From Xanthobacteraceae bacterium (lineage in GTDB: Bacteria; Pseudomonadota; Alphaproteobacteria; Rhizobiales; Xanthobacteraceae): 40,676 bases of DNA. The stretch spans positions 1-40,676 of the forward strand of contig JAIEPP010000191.1 of assembly GCA_019748335.1 (NCBI GenBank). Reading direction: 5' to 3'. Position 1 is the first letter of the stretch. The number at the start of each line of letters is the position of its first letter. The translations under genes and the position numbers were made by a program. The notes under the pieces are model-generated. The model had not been told where the DNA came from, did not search any database, and worked only from the letters and a program-made list of their open reading frames with translations. Shown in pieces: positions 1 through 8,790 of the stretch.

Positions 1-777
1 AATCTCGATCTGCAGCGCTTTACCAAGCTCGGCGAATTCGCGACCCGGCAGCAGACCGACACCCAGCGTTCCACCGTCGCCCAGCTGACGGCGCAGATTC
101 AGGCCGACGCCGCGCTGATCACCAACGCCCAGACCCAACTCGATTACGCCACCGTCAAGGCGCCGATTTCCGGCGTCGTCGGGCTGCGCCAGGTCGATGT
201 CGGCAATATCGTCAACGCCGCGACCCAAACCGGCATCGTGACCATCGCCCAGGTCGAGCCGATCGCGGTGATCTTTACCGCGCCCGAAGACCGGTTGCCT
301 GATATCAAGGCGGCGCTGGCCGCCTCCCCGCCAAAGACCATCGCGCTCTCCACCGACGGCAAGCGCGTGCTGTCGACGGGAACGCTGGCGCTGATCAACA
401 ACCAGGTCGACACCTCGAGCGGGACTATTCGGCTCAAGGCGGTGTTTGACAACAAGGACCACGCGCTGTGGCCGGGTCAGTCGGTATCGACACGGCTGCT
501 GGTCAAAACGCTGAAGGACGCCACGGTGGTCCCCGACGACGCGGTTCAGCACGGCACCGACGGTCTCTATGCGTTCTCCGTCAACCAGGAGAACAAGGCC
601 GAGCTTCGCAAGGTCAGGATTGGCCAGTCGATCGACGGGCGCTCCGTCGTTGAAGAAGGCCTGTCGCCGGGACAACAGGTGATCACGGCGGGCCAGTTCA
701 AGGTCCAGCCGGGGACGCTGGTCTCGACGGCGATGGCAAGTTCGGATCCGGCTCAGGCCAAGGTCAGCAAGGAATGA
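1..777 (+). CDS. RND efflux membrane fusion protein (5' partial)
   Basis: This is the C-terminal 258 residues of a periplasmic membrane fusion (adaptor) protein of a tripartite RND efflux pump, MdtA/AcrA type. The frame is open from base 1, so the start lies outside the window. The first ~45 residues are the end of the alpha-helical hairpin (QAD..LITNAQTQLDYATVKAPISG). The lipoyl half-motif APISGVVGLRQVDVGNIV follows, then the beta-barrel and the membrane-proximal domain ending in QQVITAGQFKVQPG, all typical of the family. It would link the inner-membrane permease to an outer-membrane channel, which is not seen here. Its stop codon overlaps the permease start (ATGA at 774-777), so the two are translationally coupled. 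The substrate cannot be read from sequence. Confidence 0.95.
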   Translation, partial: NLDLQRFTKLGEFATRQQTDTQRSTVAQLTAQIQADAALITNAQTQLDYATVKAPISGVVGLRQVDVGNIVNAATQTGIVTIAQVEPIAVIFTAPEDRLPDIKAALAASPPKTIALSTDGKRVLSTGTLALINNQVDTSSGTIRLKAVFDNKDHALWPGQSVSTRLLVKTLKDATVVPDDAVQHGTDGLYAFSVNQENKAELRKVRIGQSIDGRSVVEEGLSPGQQVITAGQFKVQPGTLVSTAMASSDPAQAKVSKE

Positions 778-3700
778 GCGAGGGAATCTCCGCACCCTTC
801 ATTCGCTATCCGATCGGCACCTCGCTGATGATGGCGGGGATTCTGTTCGTCGGCCTCGTGGCGTATCCGCTGCTGCCGGTGGCGCCGCTGCCGCAGGTCG
901 ACTTCCCGACCATCCAGGTGGCGGCCTCGCTGCCCGGCGGCAGCCCGGAAACCATGGCCTCCTCGGTGGCGCAACCGCTGGAGCGTCAGCTCGCGCAAAT
1001 TCCCGGCGTCGCGCAGATGACCTCGACCAGTTACCTCGGTACCGCGGCGGTCACGATCCAGTTCGACCTCAACCGCTCGATCGACGCCGCCGCCAACGAC
1101 GTCCAGGCCGCGATCAACGCCGCCGGCGGCCAGTTGCCGAAAAACCTGCCCTCGCCGCCGACCTATCGCAAGGTCAACCCGGCGGACTCGCCGATCCTGC
1201 TGCTGTCGGCGACTTCGGACACGCTGCCGCTGACCACCGTCAGCGACGCCGTCGACGCCCAGCTCGCGCAGCAGATCAGCCAGATATCCGGCGTCGCCCA
1301 GGTCATCATCGGCGGCCAGCAGAAGCCCGCGATCCGGGTCCAGATCGACCCGGGCAAGCTGGTCGCCAAGGGCCTGTCGATGGAGGACGTGCGCAGCGCG
1401 ATCGCGATCACCACCGTCGACAGCCCGAAGGGTAATATCGACGGCGACACCCGCGCCTATACGATTTACGCCAACGACCAGTTGCTGCAGTCCAAGGACT
1501 GGAACGACGTCATCATCGCCTATCGCAACGGCGGCCCGCTGCGGATCAAGGACATCGGCCAGGCCGTCACCGGCCCGGAAGACGCCAAGCAGGCGGCCTG
1601 GGCCAACGGCAAGCGCGGCGTGTTCCTGGTGGTGTTCAAGCAGCCCGGCGCCAACGTCATCGAGACCGTCGACAAGATCAAGGCGACGCTGCCGCGGCTG
1701 GTCGCGGCGATCCCGCCGACCATCAAGATCGAGGTCATCAGCGACCGCACCCAGACCATCCGCGCCGCGGTCGAGGACGTGCAGTTCACCCTGCTTTTGA
1801 CCATCGCGCTGGTGGTGATGGTGATCTTCGTCTTCCTGCGCAGTTTCTGGGCCACCGTGATCCCGACGGTCACAGTGCCGCTGGCGCTGCTCGGCGCCTG
1901 CGCGTTGATGTGGGTGTTCGGCTACACGCTCGACAATTTGTCCTTGATGGCGCTCACGATTGCCGTCGGCTTCGTGGTTGACGACGCCATCGTGATGCTG
2001 GAAAACATCACCCGCTATATCGAGGAAGGCGAGAAGCCGATGGCGGCCGCCTTCAAGGGCGCCAAGGAAATCGGCTTTACCATCGTGTCGATCAGCGTTT
2101 CGCTGGTCGCGGTGCTGATCCCGCTGTTGCTGATGGGCGGCATCATCGGCCGGCTGTTCCGCGAATTCGCCGTCACGCTGGCGATGACCATCTTCGTGTC
2201 GATGATCGTGTCGCTGACGCTGACGCCGATGATGGCCTCGCGATTCCTGCGCGCACATGGCGAGACCAAACACGGCCGGTTCTACCAGTGGAGCGAAAAC
2301 GCCTTCGACGCGATGCTGCGCGGCTACGAGCGCGGCCTCGACCACGCGATGCGCTGGAAGTTCACGACGCTGATGATCTTCTTCGTCACGCTCGGACTGT
2401 CGGTCTACCTGTTCGTCGTCATTCCCAAGGGATTCTTCCCGCAGCAGGACAACGGCCTGATCACCGCGACCTCGGAAGCCAATCAGGACATTTCCTTCGC
2501 CGACATGAAACGGAAACAGGAAGCGCTCGGCAAGATCGTGCAGGCCGATCCCGACGTCGCAACCGTTGCGATGGCGATCGGCGGCAGCGGCCGCGCCGGC
2601 AACAACGGCAACCTGTTCATCACGCTGAAGCCGCGCAGCGACCGCAAGGCAAGTGCGCAGCAGATTATCGCCCGGCTGCGTCCCAAGCTCGAAATGGTCG
2701 AAGGCGCCCGCCTCTACATGCAGGCCGCCCAGGACGTCCGGCTCGGCGGTCGGCCGACCCGCACCCAGTTCGAGTTCACGCTGCAGGACGCCGACCTTGG
2801 CGAGTTGAATACGTGGGCGCCGAAGATTTTATCGAAGATGCAGACACTGCCTGAGTTACGCGACGTCGCCACCGACCAGCAAACCAAGGGCACCACGCTC
2901 GAACTGAAGATCAACCGCGACACCGCCTCGCGCTACGGCATCCAGCCGCAACTGATCGACGACACGCTGTACGACGCGTTCGGCCAGCGCCAGGTGACGC
3001 AGTATTTTACGCAGCTCAACAGCTATCATGTGATCCTTGAAGTGCTGCCGGAACTTCAGGGCAGCCTCGATACCCTGAACAAGATCTACATCAAGTCGCC
3101 GCTGACCGGCGACCAGGTGCCGCTGTCGACCTTTGCGACCTGGACCAGCGTGCCGGTGCGGCCGCTGTCAATCAGCCACCAGGGCCAGTTCCCGGCGATC
3201 ACCATCAGCTTCAACCTCGGACAGGGCGTGGCGCTGGGCCAGGCGACCAACGCGGTGCAGCAGGCGATGGTCGAGCTCGGCGCGCCGACCACGCTCAATT
3301 CGAGCTTCCAGGGCACCGCACAGGCATTCCAGCAATCGCTAGGCACCGTGCCGCTGCTGATCCTCGCAGCCCTGGTGGTCGTCTACCTGATCCTCGGCAT
3401 TCTCTACGAAAGCTACATCCACCCGATCACGATCCTGTCGACGCTGCCATCCGCCGGCGTCGGCGCGCTCGCGATCCTGATGCTGTTCGGTTTCGACTTC
3501 AGCCTGATCGCGCTGATCGGCATCGTGCTGCTGATCGGCATCGTCAAGAAGAACGGCATCATGATGGTCGACTTCGCGATCTCGGCCGAACGCGACGAAC
3601 ACCTCGAACCCGAGGCCGCGATCCGCAAGGCGGCGCTATTGCGCTTCCGCCCGATCATGATGACGACGATGGCGGCGATGCTCGGCGGCGTGCCGCTGAT

Positions 3701-3920
3701 GCTCGGCACCGGCACCGGATCGGAAATCCGCCAGCCGCTGGGTTACGCGATGGTCGGCGGCCTGATCGTCAGCCAGGCGCTGACACTGTTCACGACCCCG
3801 GTGGTGTACCTCTATCTCGACCGGCTCTCGAATGCGTTTGCGAACTGGGGGCGGTCGCCACGTTCCGACGACGACGTCCATCCGGACGCGCAAGCCTCCG
3901 TCAAGCAGGCGGCCGAGTGA
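774..3920 (+). CDS. RND efflux permease (MdtB/MdtC/AcrB-like)
   Basis: A 1048-residue inner-membrane proton/drug antiporter of the HAE1 RND family, of the usual length. It has a first transmembrane helix near residues 13-32, a large periplasmic loop, a block of helices around residues 335-500, a second periplasmic loop, and a final helix block (about 860-1030). The motif GFVVDDAIVMLENI contains the adjacent aspartates of the proton relay in the fourth helix. The end is hydrophilic and ordinary. It overlaps the adaptor gene by 4 bp and forms the pump with it. An outer-membrane factor is not visible. Similarity is closer to the MdtBC type (PLPQVDFPTIQV, GFFPQQDNG) than to metal-efflux CzcA. The drug range is unknown. 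Confidence 0.97.
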   Translation: MSEGISAPFIRYPIGTSLMMAGILFVGLVAYPLLPVAPLPQVDFPTIQVAASLPGGSPETMASSVAQPLERQLAQIPGVAQMTSTSYLGTAAVTIQFDLNRSIDAAANDVQAAINAAGGQLPKNLPSPPTYRKVNPADSPILLLSATSDTLPLTTVSDAVDAQLAQQISQISGVAQVIIGGQQKPAIRVQIDPGKLVAKGLSMEDVRSAIAITTVDSPKGNIDGDTRAYTIYANDQLLQSKDWNDVIIAYRNGGPLRIKDIGQAVTGPEDAKQAAWANGKRGVFLVVFKQPGANVIETVDKIKATLPRLVAAIPPTIKIEVISDRTQTIRAAVEDVQFTLLLTIALVVMVIFVFLRSFWATVIPTVTVPLALLGACALMWVFGYTLDNLSLMALTIAVGFVVDDAIVMLENITRYIEEGEKPMAAAFKGAKEIGFTIVSISVSLVAVLIPLLLMGGIIGRLFREFAVTLAMTIFVSMIVSLTLTPMMASRFLRAHGETKHGRFYQWSENAFDAMLRGYERGLDHAMRWKFTTLMIFFVTLGLSVYLFVVIPKGFFPQQDNGLITATSEANQDISFADMKRKQEALGKIVQADPDVATVAMAIGGSGRAGNNGNLFITLKPRSDRKASAQQIIARLRPKLEMVEGARLYMQAAQDVRLGGRPTRTQFEFTLQDADLGELNTWAPKILSKMQTLPELRDVATDQQTKGTTLELKINRDTASRYGIQPQLIDDTLYDAFGQRQVTQYFTQLNSYHVILEVLPELQGSLDTLNKIYIKSPLTGDQVPLSTFATWTSVPVRPLSISHQGQFPAITISFNLGQGVALGQATNAVQQAMVELGAPTTLNSSFQGTAQAFQQSLGTVPLLILAALVVVYLILGILYESYIHPITILSTLPSAGVGALAILMLFGFDFSLIALIGIVLLIGIVKKNGIMMVDFAISAERDEHLEPEAAIRKAALLRFRPIMMTTMAAMLGGVPLMLGTGTGSEIRQPLGYAMVGGLIVSQALTLFTTPVVYLYLDRLSNAFANWGRSPRSDDDVHPDAQASVKQAAE

Positions 3921-3977
3921 CTTGACTTTAACCGGCGGACGGCACATCCGAAGGCTTCACATTTCGGAGCCGGTTCA

Positions 3978-4544
3978 GTGAAAAATTCAGTCAAGCTTGC
4001 CATCGCGGTTGCCGCGACCGTTTTCCTGTCCAGCACCGGTCACGCCCAGGCTCCCAAGGCCAAGAGCGCGCCTGCAGCCCCGGTCGCGCAGGCCACGCCG
4101 GCTCCCGCGGCATCCCCGGCTGAAGCAGCGCCCGCGCCGGCCGGCTGGGTCGCGCGATGCGCCAGTGCCAGCCGCGGCGCACCGCTCGAATGCGCGGTCG
4201 AACAGACCGCCGTTCTGACCAAGACCGGGCAACTGATCGTGCTGATCAACATCCGCGTCCCCGGCGACACTCACGCCCCCGTCGCCGTCATCCAACTGCC
4301 GCTCGGGCTCAACCTGCCGGCAGGCGCCAAGCTCCAGGTCGACGACGGCAAGACGGTAGACCTGCAAATCCAGACCTGCGAACAGCGCGGCTGCTACACC
4401 AACACACCGATTGCACCTGACATGCTGGCCGCGATGAAGACCGGCAAGCAGTTGAAGGTGTCGTTCCAGAACCTGGCCAAGGAAGTGATCGCGATCCCGA
4501 TGCCGCTGACGGATTTCGCCGCGGCGTATGAGAAGATCAAGTAG
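3978..4544 (+). CDS. Invasion-associated locus B (IalB) family protein
   Basis: A 188-residue exported protein. It begins with a GTG codon preceded by GGAG at a suitable distance. Residues 1-24 form a signal peptide ending AQA. A proline/alanine-rich linker (to about residue 55) and a compact domain follow, with the conserved cysteines of the IalB family (GWVARCA, LECAVEQ, QTCEQRGCYTNTPI). These probably form disulfides in the periplasm. The family is named after a Bartonella invasion gene but is widespread and poorly understood in free-living rhizobia, so no role in invasion is implied. It follows the RND permease by 57 bp on the same strand and may share its transcript. Confidence 0.9.
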   Translation: MKNSVKLAIAVAATVFLSSTGHAQAPKAKSAPAAPVAQATPAPAASPAEAAPAPAGWVARCASASRGAPLECAVEQTAVLTKTGQLIVLINIRVPGDTHAPVAVIQLPLGLNLPAGAKLQVDDGKTVDLQIQTCEQRGCYTNTPIAPDMLAAMKTGKQLKVSFQNLAKEVIAIPMPLTDFAAAYEKIK

Positions 4545-4557
4545 CGGCGCCGCTCCC

Positions 4558-4638
4558 GTCATTGCGAGGAGCGAAGCGACGCGGCAATCTATAATTTATT
4601 CGCGGATGAATGGGTTGATTCGCTGCGCTCGCAATGAC
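4558..4638. repeat. REP-like imperfect palindrome
   Basis: The left part (gtcattgcgaggagcgaagc) and the right part (gctgcgctcgcaatgac) are imperfect reverse complements flanking an AT-rich centre. A transcript would fold into a long stem. Elements of this 'cgtcattgcgagcgcagcgaagcaatc' kind are, from memory, dispersed many times in Bradyrhizobium and Rhodopseudomonas intergenic regions. Here it fills the gap between two convergent genes (ialB-like and arylsulfatase) and could also act as a bidirectional transcription stop. Confidence 0.75.
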
Positions 4639-4652
4639 GCGGAGAGACCGAC

Positions 4653-6941
4653 CTACTGCCGCGCCATTTCCGCAGCCCCAATACCGTCGCCGTCGAGCTT
4701 CTGGTCCTCGTGCATGTCGACCGTCACCTTTAAAAGCTGCCCGGTGAACTCGAACGGCGCCTCGTAGTGCGAAACCGGACTGGAGCGGTCGCGCCCGATG
4801 TCGAGGCCGGACCACGAGATGAAATTGTTGAATCCGAGTTGGGTCTGGATTTCACCCGCGGGCTCGCCGTCGATCAGCAGCGTATAGGCGGTTACCCCCG
4901 TGCGGGAGCCCTTGGCCGGCGCTTCCTTGCGCACTAGGCGTTCGACATGGACGCCGAGCCGGTGCGCACCTGACGGCACCTTGCGGTTGGAGGTCACGAT
5001 CTCATGGCCGCCGCCGATATTGAGGTCGTGCACCAGCAGGCCGTCCTTGATGTAGAGGCTGTAGCCCGTGGTCATGTCGCCATGCGCGATCAGCACGCCC
5101 TCGGCACCTTGCTCGCCGATCTCGACATGGGCCTCGATGGTGTAGCTGCGGCTGCGGACGTCAGGCGCAACGTCGGTCGGCACATGGCCCATGCCAGCGT
5201 GGAAGGTGAACTTGCTGCGCGCGCCCTGGAACCGGGCTGCGTTCTCCGCGAACCGCGCCGCGAAGCGATCGTCGAGCGGCAGCACATTGTGCTTCTCGGC
5301 CTCGCTCCACCACAGCTTTATCATCTCGGCCAGTCGCTCCGGATGCTTCTCTGCCAGGTCGTTGGTTTCCGAAAAATCCTTGTCGAGATGGAACAGCTCC
5401 CATTTGTCGTTCTCGAACGGCGTCCCCGACGGGTGGAACGAGACCGCCTTCCAGCCGTCCTGCCAGATCCCGCGATGCCCGAACATTTCGAAATATTGCG
5501 CGGAGGATTTTGACGGCGCCAGGGGGTCGCTGATCGAGCGCACAAAGCTTTCGCCCTCCATCGGCATCTGGGCGATACCCGCGATTTCCGCCGGCGGCGT
5601 GACGCCGATCAGGTCGAGCAGCGTCGGCGTCAGATCGCTGGCGTGCACGAACTGGTGACGTAGCTCGCCCTTGGCCGCGATCTTATTGGGCCAGTTCATG
5701 ATGAAGGGATCGCGGATGCCGCCGCCATGGGTGTTCTGCTTGTAACGCCGCAGCGGCGTGTTCGACGCCATCGCCCAGCCATGCGGAAAGTTGCTGTGCG
5801 AATCCGGCCCGCCGATGTCGTCGATACGGCGGATCTTTTCCGCGATCGGCTCGGGACGGAAATTATACGGCCCCATCGCGTTGACGAAGCCGAGCGGTCC
5901 GCCCTCCTGACTGGCGCCGTTGTCCGACAGCACCAGGATCAACGTGTTGTCGCGAATGCCGGCCTTGTCGAGGAAGGTAATCAGCCGGGCAATATGCTGG
6001 TCGGCATGGTCGAGCATGCCGGCGAACGCCGCCTGCAACCGCGTGAACAGCCGCCTTTCATCGTCGCTGTAGCTGTCCCAGGCCCTGACGCCGTCGTTGC
6101 GCTCGGGCATTCGGGTCTCCTGCGGCACGATCCCCATCGCTTTCTGCCGCGCCATGCGCTGCTCGCGCTCGATGTCCCAGCCATGCGCAAAGGTCTCGTC
6201 ATAGCTCCGGATGATCTCGGCGGGCGCTTGATGCGGCGCGTGGCAGGCGCCGAGCGCGACCCAGGTCAGCCAGGGAATATCGGGCCGATCGGCGGTGTGA
6301 TCGGCAATGAAACGGATCGATTGGTCGATCAGATCGGACGTCAGGTGATAGCCCTCGGCAAAGGTGCTGGGCGGATCGATATGGGTGTTATCGGACACCA
6401 GTTCGGGCGCGTATTGGTCGGTCTCGGCATCGAGAAAACCGTAGAAGCGATCAAACCCACGCCCCAGCGGCCAGCCGTCGAACGGTCCGGTGGCGCCGCT
6501 TTCGGTCAGCGGCGTCACATGCCATTTGCCGACCATGTAATTGCGATAGCCGTGCGGCCGCAGCATCTCCGCCAAGGTCCCCGCCTCGCGCGCGATCTTG
6601 CCGCGATAGCCGGGATAACCAGAGTCGAAATTGGCGAGGCAGCCGACGCCGACCGAATGATGGTTGCGTCCGGTCAACAGCGCCGCCCGCGTGGTCGAGC
6701 ACATCGCGGTGGTATGAAAACCCGAATAGCGCAGGCCTTCGGCGGCAAGCTTGTCGATGGTCGGCGTCCTGATCGCTGAGCCGTAGCAGCCGAAGTCGGA
6801 AAAGCCGACATCGTCGAACAGCACGACCAGAATATTGGGCGCGCCCTGCGGCGGCTTTGCCGCATCCGGCCACCACGGCTTTGAGCCGGCCACCGTCTTG
6901 TCGATGATGCCGCCGAACGGCTTTGCACTGCCTGCTGCCAT
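4653..6941 (-). CDS. Arylsulfatase (sulfatase family, formylglycine type)
   Basis: A 762-residue sulfatase predicted to hydrolyse sulfate esters. The start chosen is the ATG at 6941, because GGGAGGAAAGC lies just before it; the open frame extends further upstream but crosses the regulator's operator. Residues 36-51 (NILVVLFDDVGFSDFG) supply metal-binding aspartates 43 and 44. Cys81 in AMCSTTRAALLTGRNHH is the residue converted to formylglycine. KWHVTP and LVLSDNGASQEGG are further active-site segments. The last ~170 residues resemble the beta-sandwich C-terminal domain of large bacterial arylsulfatases. No signal peptide is evident, so it is probably cytoplasmic. In the modification motif the usual Pro/Ala at position +2 is Thr (C-S-T-T-R). 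No formylglycine-generating enzyme is nearby. It is divergent from a TetR gene that likely controls it. Confidence 0.93.
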   Translation of the reverse strand: MAAGSAKPFGGIIDKTVAGSKPWWPDAAKPPQGAPNILVVLFDDVGFSDFGCYGSAIRTPTIDKLAAEGLRYSGFHTTAMCSTTRAALLTGRNHHSVGVGCLANFDSGYPGYRGKIAREAGTLAEMLRPHGYRNYMVGKWHVTPLTESGATGPFDGWPLGRGFDRFYGFLDAETDQYAPELVSDNTHIDPPSTFAEGYHLTSDLIDQSIRFIADHTADRPDIPWLTWVALGACHAPHQAPAEIIRSYDETFAHGWDIEREQRMARQKAMGIVPQETRMPERNDGVRAWDSYSDDERRLFTRLQAAFAGMLDHADQHIARLITFLDKAGIRDNTLILVLSDNGASQEGGPLGFVNAMGPYNFRPEPIAEKIRRIDDIGGPDSHSNFPHGWAMASNTPLRRYKQNTHGGGIRDPFIMNWPNKIAAKGELRHQFVHASDLTPTLLDLIGVTPPAEIAGIAQMPMEGESFVRSISDPLAPSKSSAQYFEMFGHRGIWQDGWKAVSFHPSGTPFENDKWELFHLDKDFSETNDLAEKHPERLAEMIKLWWSEAEKHNVLPLDDRFAARFAENAARFQGARSKFTFHAGMGHVPTDVAPDVRSRSYTIEAHVEIGEQGAEGVLIAHGDMTTGYSLYIKDGLLVHDLNIGGGHEIVTSNRKVPSGAHRLGVHVERLVRKEAPAKGSRTGVTAYTLLIDGEPAGEIQTQLGFNNFISWSGLDIGRDRSSPVSHYEAPFEFTGQLLKVTVDMHEDQKLDGDGIGAAEMARQ

Positions 6942-7023
6942 GCTTTCCTCCCGTTGCATCCGCGCCCGCGGTTGGTCCGCCGGTTTCGCCTGGGCTCGCG
7001 GCCAGGACGTCCCGGCGGCATTG

Positions 7024-7054
7024 CCATAAATGATAATCCGAATTATCATTATGG
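7024..7054. promoter_or_regulatory. Palindromic operator between sulfatase and tetR
   Basis: AATGATAAT (7029-7037) and ATTATCATT (7042-7050) are perfect 9-bp inverted arms around four bases. Outside them CCAT (7024-7027) and ATGG (7051-7054) also pair, with one extra base on the left. The site is strongly AT-rich in a GC-rich neighbourhood and lies about 30 bp before the tetR start and about 80 bp before the sulfatase start. This is the normal size and position for a TetR-family operator controlling both divergent genes. Binding itself is inferred. Confidence 0.75.
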
Positions 7055-7082
7055 ATATTTTACGCGGAGATGCAACAACCCG

Positions 7083-7736
7083 ATGCCGTCCCGATCGACC
7101 GAACTGGACCTTCCCGGCGTCACCCCGTCGCGGCAGAAGCGCAGCCGCGAAACCACGGCCGCCCTGCTCGAGGCCGGCGCCGAGCTGTTGAAGACCCACA
7201 GCCTCGCTGAATTGTCGATCGAGGCGCTGTGCCGCAGGGTCGACGCCACCGTCGGCGCCTTCTACAGCCGGTTCGAGAGCAAGGACGCCTATTTCAACGC
7301 GCTGATGGCGCTGGCCGCGCGCGACGGCGAACGGCGGGTGTCGGAAATGGCCGGCGCGGCGCTAGATGACGCCGACCTCGCGACCCGCTGCCGCCAGCTG
7401 GTCGGCGGCGTCATTGGCTGGATGCGCGCCCATGAGGGCGTGTTGCACGCAGCGTTGCAGCATGACGACGTCAGGCCTGACAAGTGGACCCCGTTCAAGG
7501 TGCTGGCGCGCGCTAACACCGAACGCGCCGTCCCTCTGTTGCTGCCGGCCATGGGCAAGGGCCGCCGCGCCGCCAAGAGCCGCGCCATTGCATTTGGTTT
7601 TCAGGTCGTGCTCGGCACGCTGGTCAATGCCATCCTCAACGACCCTGGCCCGTTGTCGCTGCACGACAAGGAGTTGAAGGAGCGGTTGAGCGGCTGTCTG
7701 TTGTTGCTGCTGGAAGCCGAGACGCAGGCGAAATAA
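7083..7736 (+). CDS. TetR/AcrR family transcriptional regulator
   Basis: A 217-residue repressor-type protein. Residues ~15-65 form the DNA-binding domain (SRETTAALLEAGAELLKTHSLAELSIEALCRRVDATVGAFYSRFESKDAYF), with the characteristic end of the recognition helix 'vgaFYsrFesKdaYf'. The C-terminal part is all-alpha and would bind an unknown ligand. The ATG at 7083 was chosen because translation from earlier codons would run through the palindromic operator; a GGAG lies at 7066-7069, slightly far from it. It is divergent from the arylsulfatase, so the simplest reading is local repression relieved by a sulfate ester or a degradation product. Confidence 0.92.
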   Translation: MPSRSTELDLPGVTPSRQKRSRETTAALLEAGAELLKTHSLAELSIEALCRRVDATVGAFYSRFESKDAYFNALMALAARDGERRVSEMAGAALDDADLATRCRQLVGGVIGWMRAHEGVLHAALQHDDVRPDKWTPFKVLARANTERAVPLLLPAMGKGRRAAKSRAIAFGFQVVLGTLVNAILNDPGPLSLHDKELKERLSGCLLLLLEAETQAK

Positions 7737-7788
7737 AGAGGAATGAGCTCGCCGAAGGCATAGCCCATTCCATCTTTACCGTCAGTTG

Positions 7789-8106
7789 CTAGGCTGCGGC
7801 GCCAACACGCGCGACCGATTTCGTGCGGGCGGGCTTTCCACCCGGAGGCCCTTTCGGCCCGCAGTCCAGTGCGGAGAGCGCCTCAATCACGTCATCGATG
7901 GTCACGGCCGCGTATGAGCCGGGTAGTTCCCTCAGCGCGGGGTTAGAAGCCACGCTGGCTGCGTCCGATGCCCAGGATGCAAGAATCGCCCGCTTTTCAC
8001 CGATCGATATCGCAGGATCTTCCACGACGTCGCGCGGATGATTGTAGACGGAACCGGGGTGCAGAATAGCGTTGAGATCAACAATGTTGTCATCACGGTC
8101 GATCAT
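7789..8106 (-). CDS. Conserved hypothetical protein
   Basis: A 105-residue soluble protein starting with MIDRDDNIVDLNAILHPGS, with AAGGAGAAGGAGC upstream as a strong ribosome binding site. The first half carries the segment ISIGEKRAILASWASDAASV. This short 'EKRxILASWASDA' motif recurs, as I recall, in small uncharacterised rhizobial proteins often found near stress genes. The tail is basic and Gly/Pro-rich (GPKGPPGGKPARTK). It lies 117 bp downstream of the Hsp20 gene on the same strand and may be cotranscribed with it. No function is assigned. Confidence 0.75.
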   Translation of the reverse strand: MIDRDDNIVDLNAILHPGSVYNHPRDVVEDPAISIGEKRAILASWASDAASVASNPALRELPGSYAAVTIDDVIEALSALDCGPKGPPGGKPARTKSVARVGAAA

Positions 8107-8177
8107 GAGTGGTGCTCCTTCTCCTTTCGTTGAACACTCGGATCAAGATTCGATTACTGCCGCGGCGCAACGCCGCC

Positions 8178-8198
8178 CCCGCCGGCGATCCCGGCGGG
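8178..8198 (-). other. GC-rich hairpin after hsp20
   Basis: CCCGCCGG (8178-8185) and CCGGCGGG (8191-8198) are perfect 8-bp arms with a five-base loop, located 26 bp beyond the hsp20 stop codon. No run of T follows on the minus strand, so it is not a classic intrinsic terminator. It could slow 3' decay of the message or partially separate hsp20 from the downstream small gene. Confidence 0.4.
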
Positions 8199-8223
8199 AG
8201 CGCGAAGCCATCGGGCAATGAAC

Positions 8224-8679
8224 TTACGCGGCTTTGCCTTCGAGCTGATGCACGTTGCCTGCGGTCGTGCCGTCGATGGCAATCCGCCGCGGCTTCATCG
8301 CCTCGGGGATTTCCCGGACCAGCTCGATCTTCAGCAAGCCATTCTCGAATGCGGCGCTCTTCACCTGAACATGATCCGCCAGGCTGAATTGCCGCTTGAA
8401 GTGCCGCGCCGAAATACCCCGATAAAGATATTCGCGCTCGGTCTTGTCTGCGACGCTGCCTTCGATCGTGACCACGTTCTGTTCGGCCGTCACCGCGATT
8501 TCGTTGGGCGAAAAGCCGGCCACCGCAAGCGAGATCTGGTAGCGGTCTTCGCTTAGCCGCTCGATGTTGTAAGGGGGATAGTTGTCGTCGCCGGCACGTT
8601 GGGCCGCTTCAACAAGGTCGAAAAGGCGATCGAAGCCGATGGTCGAACGCCAAAGCGGAGAAAAGTCGTAAGTGCGCAT
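8224..8679 (-). CDS. Small heat shock protein, Hsp20/IbpA family
   Basis: A 151-residue ATP-independent holdase chaperone. It begins MRTYDFSPLWRSTIGFDRLFDLVEAA, the N-terminus of the rhizobial class A (IbpA-like) sHsps. The alpha-crystallin domain spans about residues 33-128 (YNIERLSEDRYQISLAVAGF ... FENGLLKIELVREIPE), and the closing beta-strand signature 'GLLKIEL' is intact. A short tail after PRRIAI provides the I-x-I motif (RRIAI) used in oligomer assembly. The start at 8679 is fixed by GGAGGA seven to twelve bases upstream. The 5' leader has all the marks of a ROSE thermometer and is preceded by a heat-shock-type promoter. Confidence 0.95.
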   Translation of the reverse strand: MRTYDFSPLWRSTIGFDRLFDLVEAAQRAGDDNYPPYNIERLSEDRYQISLAVAGFSPNEIAVTAEQNVVTIEGSVADKTEREYLYRGISARHFKRQFSLADHVQVKSAAFENGLLKIELVREIPEAMKPRRIAIDGTTAGNVHQLEGKAA

Positions 8680-8790
8680 AGCCAGATCCTCCAAAGAGCA
8701 AAATGGGTACGGGCGGCACCGGACACGACCGGTGCCCGTCTGGTCCTGACCCGTCAAGGCGCCAGGACACCGCTTCGCGGCGGCATCCGG
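8680..8790 (-). promoter_or_regulatory. ROSE-type RNA thermometer (5' UTR of hsp20)
   Basis: On the minus strand, TTGCTCTTTGGAGGAT runs just before the hsp20 start. It contains the UUGCU element (plus-strand 8697-8701) able to fold back on the Shine-Dalgarno GGAGGA (plus-strand 8687-8692), which is the hallmark of ROSE elements described in Bradyrhizobium heat-shock genes. Upstream there are three more hairpins: GGCACCGG/CCGGTGCC (8715-8722 with 8729-8736), GTCCTG/CAGGAC (8743-8748 with 8763-8768) and CCGC/GCGG (8770-8773 with 8777-8780). At low temperature the SD would be masked; heat would open it. Folding is by eye. Confidence 0.85.

Noticed and set aside
753-2345. 530-residue open frame on the minus strand opposite the RND permease
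   Set aside because: It is antisense to a full-length, unmistakable RND permease and its translation is low-complexity, rich in Arg, His, Asp and Gln, as expected for a GC-rich shadow frame.
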